Of a stretch of 64,000 nt of DNA, positions 60,076 to 64,000 are shown in pieces (position 1 is the first letter of the stretch; each line of letters opens with the position of its first letter). The stretch covers positions 18,492 through 82,491 of the forward strand of contig NZ_DGLI01000026.1 of NCBI RefSeq assembly GCF_002387895.1. The letters run 5' to 3'. Under the pieces are notes generated by a model. The model worked only from the letters and a program-made list of their open reading frames with translations, was not told where the DNA came from and made no database searches. A program made the translations under genes and the position numbers. This stretch comes from Clostridium sp. UBA4548. GTDB lineage: Bacteria; Bacillota; Clostridia; Clostridiales; Clostridiaceae.

Positions 60076-61893
60076 CTAGGATAAGACGGCCATGAATTCT
60101 TCTCCTGTAATAGTCTCTTTTTCTAGGAGATATTTTGCCAATTCATGAAGCTTTTCTTTGTTTTCTTCTAATATATCAAGAGCCCTTTTATGGCAAGTTT
60201 TAATAATTTGAAGGACTTCCTCATCAATCTTAGCTGCGGTTTCAGCCGATACTATTAATGAAGCATCTCCACCTAAATATTGATTGTTTACAGTTTCTAG
60301 AGCCATCATATCAAACTTTTCACTCATACCAAATCTAGTAACCATAGCTCTACCAATCTTTGTGGCTTGCTCAATGTCATTAGAAGCTCCGGAAGTTATG
60401 CTATTAAACACAATTTCCTCCGCAGCACGCCCGCCCATATAGGTAGCTATCTTATCTAATGCTTGCTCCTTTGTCATTAGAACCTTCTCACCTTCTTCCA
60501 CCTGCATGGTGTAACCTAAGGCGCCAGAAGTTCTTGGTATTATAGTTATTTTGTGTACTGGTGCAGAGTGGTTTTGCTTTGCTGCAACAAGCGCATGACC
60601 GATTTCATGATAAGCAATAGTTAATTTATCCTTCATGGAAATCACTGCATTTTTTCTTTGGTATCCAGCAATTACAACTTCTACTGCTTCTTCTAAATCA
60701 CTTTGAATTATATATTTACGTCCAAACTTTACTGCACGAAGTGCTCCTTCATTGATGATGTTAGCTAAATCTGCTCCTGAAGCTCCTGAAGTAGCTCTTG
60801 CAATGCCATTGAAATCTATATCATCGCCTAATTTAACATTTTTTCCATGTACTTTTAATATGTCTTCACGGCCTCTTAAATCAGGTAACTCTACAGGAAC
60901 TCTTCTATCAAATCTCCCTGGTCTTAATAATGCTTTATCAAGGGTTTCAGGTCTATTTGTAGCTGCTAAAATTACTACCCCTTTATCTGCATCGAAGCCA
61001 TCCATCTCAGTTAAAAGTTGGTTTAATGTTTGTTCTCTTTCATCATTACCACCTGGACCTGCTGAATTTCTACTTTTACCTATAGTATCTATTTCATCGA
61101 TGAACACAATACAAGGTGACTTTTCCTGTGCTTGTTTAAATAAATCTCTCACTCTAGCAGCACCCATCCCAACAAACATCTCTACAAATTCTGAACCTGA
61201 AATTGAAAAGAAGGGTACTTTTGATTCTCCTGCTACTGCCTTTGCAAGAAGGGTCTTACCTGTTCCTGGAGGACCTACTAATAGTGCTCCCTTTGGAACC
61301 TTTGCTCCAATTTCCTTATATTTTTGAGGATTGTGTAGGAAATCTACAATTTCTTGTAAAGCTTCCTTAGCTTCATCTTGTCCTGCTACATCGGCAAAAG
61401 TCTTCCCAGTTTGTGCTTCCACATATACTTTCACATTACTCTTCCCAAAGGTCATTGCATTTCCCATGCCACCCATCTTACCTTGTATTTTTCCTACAAG
61501 CCTCTGTCCAAGGATTGTGAAGATCACCATTGGAAGAATCCATGATAATAGGAAACTAACAAGTGGCGAAGTTTCCTTTGGTATAACTCTTTCAAAGCTT
61601 ACATTAGCACTATAAAGACGTTTAACTAAATCAGGGTCTTCTAAACGACCTGTTATATAAAGACCTTCTTTTCCCTCTTCATTAACAGCGCTAAAGCCTA
61701 TTTGGTTTTCTTGTATTTCAACTTTTCTAACCTGCCCACTCTCAATTTGCTTTAAAAACGTACCATAATCAACTTTGCTAATTTCTTTTTGCAAAATCAT
61801 AGGTAGTAATAAAGTGTTTGCAAGCATCATAATGACTATGACCACAATATAATAATAAATCAAAGGTTTTTTAGAATTTTTTTGTATCTTCAT
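60076..61893 (-). CDS. ftsH: ATP-dependent zinc metalloprotease FtsH
   Basis: This 605-residue protein has two N-terminal membrane helices (10-32 and ~108-128) flanking a short periplasmic domain. Its AAA+ domain has Walker A GPPGTGKT (~205) and Walker B FIDEIDTIG (~265), the second region of homology follows with RPGRFDRRV, and the zinc peptidase has HEIGHAL (~428) and the third ligand in the AAEEIVFNSITSGASNDIEQ region. It degrades membrane and soluble proteins. The neighbours are not the usual hpt/tilS, so it may be an extra FtsH copy. The ribosome binding site is AAAAGGAGAAAATTA. Confidence 0.95.
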   Translation of the reverse strand: MKIQKNSKKPLIYYYIVVIVIMMLANTLLLPMILQKEISKVDYGTFLKQIESGQVRKVEIQENQIGFSAVNEEGKEGLYITGRLEDPDLVKRLYSANVSFERVIPKETSPLVSFLLSWILPMVIFTILGQRLVGKIQGKMGGMGNAMTFGKSNVKVYVEAQTGKTFADVAGQDEAKEALQEIVDFLHNPQKYKEIGAKVPKGALLVGPPGTGKTLLAKAVAGESKVPFFSISGSEFVEMFVGMGAARVRDLFKQAQEKSPCIVFIDEIDTIGKSRNSAGPGGNDEREQTLNQLLTEMDGFDADKGVVILAATNRPETLDKALLRPGRFDRRVPVELPDLRGREDILKVHGKNVKLGDDIDFNGIARATSGASGADLANIINEGALRAVKFGRKYIIQSDLEEAVEVVIAGYQRKNAVISMKDKLTIAYHEIGHALVAAKQNHSAPVHKITIIPRTSGALGYTMQVEEGEKVLMTKEQALDKIATYMGGRAAEEIVFNSITSGASNDIEQATKIGRAMVTRFGMSEKFDMMALETVNNQYLGGDASLIVSAETAAKIDEEVLQIIKTCHKRALDILEENKEKLHELAKYLLEKETITGEEFMAVLS

Positions 61894-62009
61894 TAATTTT
61901 CTCCTTTTAAATAGTATTTCCTTACTACAGATTTACAACCTATCCCTAGTAAGTTTTTATTTCTGTGATTGTACTAATTATTTTAACTCCGCAAACCTCT
62001 TCCACATTT

Positions 62010-63317
62010 TTACAGCTTATATTTTTTAAGTCCTTCATCCATATTATTAGCTAAAGTATTTAATTCTTCCGCTGAATTTGACATTTCTTTGAAAATTTCT
62101 AACTGAGAATCTGCACTTGCAGCTAATTCCTCACTAGCTGCTGCTGTTTGCTCTGAAACTCTTGTACTGTTTTCAATAGCAGAAATAGCATCCTCTTTTA
62201 GATTTTCCATGTGGTTTATTGCTTCGTTTGTGTCATTGATTTTTTCTATAATTGATTCAATAGACTTAGCTATTTTATTAAAGGAACTCTCAGTCTGATC
62301 AACGGCTTCGAGTTGCTCACTAGAAACATTCTTCATAGACCTCATAGCATTAATTGCCTGTTGAGAATCCTCTTGGATATCTTTCATTGTATTTTTAATT
62401 TCTTCAGTTGATTTTTTACTTTCCTCAGCTAGCTTTCTAACTTCTTCTGCAACTACTGCAAAGCCTCTACCTGACTCTCCAGCTCTAGCAGCTTCAATGG
62501 CAGCGTTAAGAGCTAGAAGATTTGTTTGGTCTGCAATACTTTGTATAGAATCTACGAACAAACCTATATTATTTAACGTAACAGTAAGATTTTCTATAGC
62601 CTCAAATATCTTCTCTGAAGATATATTGTAATTATCAGATTCAATTCTTAGACTTTTAACAGTTTCAAGTCCTTCTTTATTTAAGCTACTTACACTGCTA
62701 GCCTCAGTCATCATATCGTGATAACTGTTACTAACAGCATCTATATGTTGAGACAATGCCTCAATCTTATCTACACTTTTTTGTGTTTCCGCCACTTGAT
62801 TAGTTACACCTTTAGCAATTTCATCAATTGTGTTAGTTATTTCAGATATTGTTGCTGTGGCTTGTCTTACTTTTTCAGACATATTTAAAGAGGAGCTAAC
62901 CATGGCTTTTGTAAGCACAAAGCTTCCTTGTATTATTTTTCTCATTTCTGAAGTTAATGAGTTCATGTGATCTGCAATCTTGCCTAAAGCTTTGAAATCC
63001 TTCTTTTCAATATCCATAGATAAATCTCCAGAGTTTATAGCATGGGCAACATTAGTAAAATTGCTAGAAGCTTTTTTAATTACTGCCATAAATATAACTA
63101 ATAAAAGTAATGCTAAAACTATATTTGATACAATGCAAATTGTTGCTATCATTAAAAAGTTTTTTGAACCTGTAATGGCTTTTAATAAAAGCGCTAATAT
63201 TGAACCCTCAACAGCTGTAACTATCACTGATAAAAAAATAGTGGCAGTAAAAGTTGCCTTTAATAGCTTTCCTACACTGCTTCCTTTACTTATACCTTTT
63301 TGAATTAACTCACTCAT
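62010..63317 (-). CDS. Methyl-accepting chemotaxis protein
   Basis: This 435-residue receptor has two close membrane helices (22-46 and 52-75), almost no extracellular loop, a short HAMP-like linker and a long cytoplasmic coiled coil. The hairpin tip reads SIADQTNLLALNAAIEAARA (~268-287) and continues GESGRGFAVVAEEVRKLAEE. Without a ligand domain it probably senses through the membrane or internal signals. Its ATG overlaps the stop of a decayed ORF (ATGA), hinting at a former operon. The ribosome binding site is AGGGGGAAATATCC. Confidence 0.92.
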   Translation of the reverse strand: MSELIQKGISKGSSVGKLLKATFTATIFLSVIVTAVEGSILALLLKAITGSKNFLMIATICIVSNIVLALLLLVIFMAVIKKASSNFTNVAHAINSGDLSMDIEKKDFKALGKIADHMNSLTSEMRKIIQGSFVLTKAMVSSSLNMSEKVRQATATISEITNTIDEIAKGVTNQVAETQKSVDKIEALSQHIDAVSNSYHDMMTEASSVSSLNKEGLETVKSLRIESDNYNISSEKIFEAIENLTVTLNNIGLFVDSIQSIADQTNLLALNAAIEAARAGESGRGFAVVAEEVRKLAEESKKSTEEIKNTMKDIQEDSQQAINAMRSMKNVSSEQLEAVDQTESSFNKIAKSIESIIEKINDTNEAINHMENLKEDAISAIENSTRVSEQTAAASEELAASADSQLEIFKEMSNSAEELNTLANNMDEGLKKYKL

Positions 63318-63593
63318 GGATATTTCCCCCTACACTTTTTTGTTCCTTTTAATACATCTTCATTTTTACGCTTCATACAGTCAGCAAAAATAAAGACTTT
63401 CTTATTCCTGCTTCTCATCTTGGTTCCCTTAAAGCTTTCTGGTGTTTCATAAAATACATTTTCACCTTCATAGCCTATATTTTGTCTACTCCGCCTATCA
63501 ATCTATATTTTTCCTTATGTTTCTCACCAATCCTTTGCGATAATTACCAGGAAATAGCGCTGGTTTTATGAGACCAAGCTTCCTTGACACCAT
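63314..63593 (-). pseudogene. Frameshifted small ORF upstream of the MCP gene
   Basis: From ATG 63593 the frame reads MVSRKLGLIKPALFPGNYRK and GLVRNIRKNID to TGA; shifting frame at that point continues RRSRQNIGYEGENVFYETPE, SFKGTKMRSRNKKVFIFADC and MKRKNEDVLKGTKKCRGKYP to a TGA that overlaps the MCP start as ATGA. The two parts join into one coherent basic protein of about 90 residues, so this looks like a gene broken by one frameshift. I do not recognise its family. Confidence 0.4.
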
Positions 63594-63712
63594 TTTTTTA
63601 ATTTGATACCATTATCATACCGACTAGCCGGTAAATAAGTATTATATTAATATATCATAATAAACAGCTTTATTAAAGAGTAAAATCATTAAATATTAGA
63701 GGTGTAAAATAA

Positions 63713-64000
63713 ATGTCCTGGATTCTTGGAGTTATATACATACTAAACTTTATTACCATACTTACAATTTTATTTATTGAAAGAAAAAAGCAATCAATTG
63801 CCTTTACCTGGATTCTTATAATGACTTTTCTTCCTGTAGTTGGTTTTATCCTTTATCCTTTTTTAGGAAGGAATTTAAGGCCAAATCAGAAAAAGCTATT
63901 TAAGTTAAAAAGGGAGTTTGATATTCTCTATAGTGAAAGACTTCAAAAGAAAAATTTACTTTCCAATGAGGCTACTTCTTATAGGGTTCCTTGGTCATAA
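63713..64000 (+). pseudogene. cls: Cardiolipin synthase N-terminal part, early stop
   Basis: The frame opens MSWILGVIYILNFITILTIL, with two membrane helices (3-25, 33-53) joined by ERKKQSIAFTWILIMTFLPV and followed by GFILYPFLGRNLRPNQK. This is the PLDc_N membrane domain of cardiolipin synthase. Full-length enzymes are about 480 residues with two HKD domains, but here a TAA closes the frame after 95 codons at the window edge. This may be a disrupted gene or a frameshift; the bases beyond 64000 are needed. The ribosome binding site is AGGTGTAAAATAA. Confidence 0.6.

Noticed and set aside
60752..61327. 191-codon open frame antisense to ftsH
   Set aside because: It is a shadow of the highly conserved AAA+ region of FtsH; no family resemblance and no ribosome binding site.
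1..64000. UGA reassigned to Trp or Gly genome-wide
   Set aside because: Nearly all genes run without internal TGA and encode Trp by TGG. In a reassigned low-GC genome TGA would be common inside genes. Only local nonsense, suppression or selenocysteine remain possible.

Overview
This 64 kb window is low-GC DNA whose genes almost all carry strong purine-rich ribosome binding sites. Its content points to a spore-forming anaerobic Firmicute of the Clostridium type: a Ric/ScdA hemerythrin, OhrR with a Cys glutathione peroxidase, LytTR/DUF3021, DUF421/DUF4363, an M-box mgtE, a ykkC-type riboswitch and two GGDEF proteins. I saw no rRNA, tRNA, CRISPR array, prophage or insertion sequence.

Layout. 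1-12 kb is a same-strand (minus) array of small soluble enzymes: many GNAT acetyltransferases, two 2H phosphoesterases, methyltransferases, two nucleoside phosphorylase/nucleosidase proteins, a VOC protein, a Nif3 protein and a S51 peptidase. Decayed gene ends lie between them. 12-18.3 kb holds two ABC-2 exporters transcribed away from each other. The leftward one sits behind a ykkC-family (probably guanidine-I) riboswitch with its own promoter and terminator, but one permease gene carries an in-frame TGA. The rightward one follows a LytTR regulator and its DUF3021 membrane partner. 18.3-28.9 kb has a secreted ComEC-like metallo-beta-lactamase lipoprotein with DUF3006, a PatB/MalY C-S lyase, a secreted subtilase, a protein made of three tandem ~95-residue repeats, an HD protein, NudC and a YhfC-type intramembrane protease. 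29-33.4 kb has a mirrored DUF421-DUF4363-DUF4363-DUF421 cluster, a VOC protein and an MBL protein. 33.4-33.7 kb holds a long rod-like RNA candidate ending in a strong terminator, possibly 6S RNA. 33.7-38.8 kb carries redox and stress genes (glutaredoxin, OhrR, glutathione peroxidase, Ric) and a MecA-type PBP. 39-48 kb is a second minus-strand array: CPBP protease, alpha/beta hydrolase, two near-duplicate HAD phosphatases, a methyltransferase, an enterochelin-esterase-like enzyme, more GNATs and DUF6483. 48-57 kb has two diguanylate cyclases, an MFS exporter, a DUF2156 protein, a nitroreductase and a ClC chloride transporter. 57-64 kb has a LysE-type exporter, mgtE behind an M-box riboswitch, FtsH, a chemotaxis receptor and a truncated cardiolipin synthase.

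Two things stand out. First, there are two clear metabolite or ion riboswitches: ykkC before the ABC exporter, and an M-box followed by a 37-codon leader ORF and a second terminator before mgtE. Second, TGA behaves oddly. Of 72 stop codons I read, 51 are TAA, 20 TAG and one TGA, yet two otherwise intact genes carry an in-frame TGA (an ABC permease and a Cys-rich small membrane protein). Ordinary nonsense mutation is the simplest reading, but suppression or recoding deserves a check.
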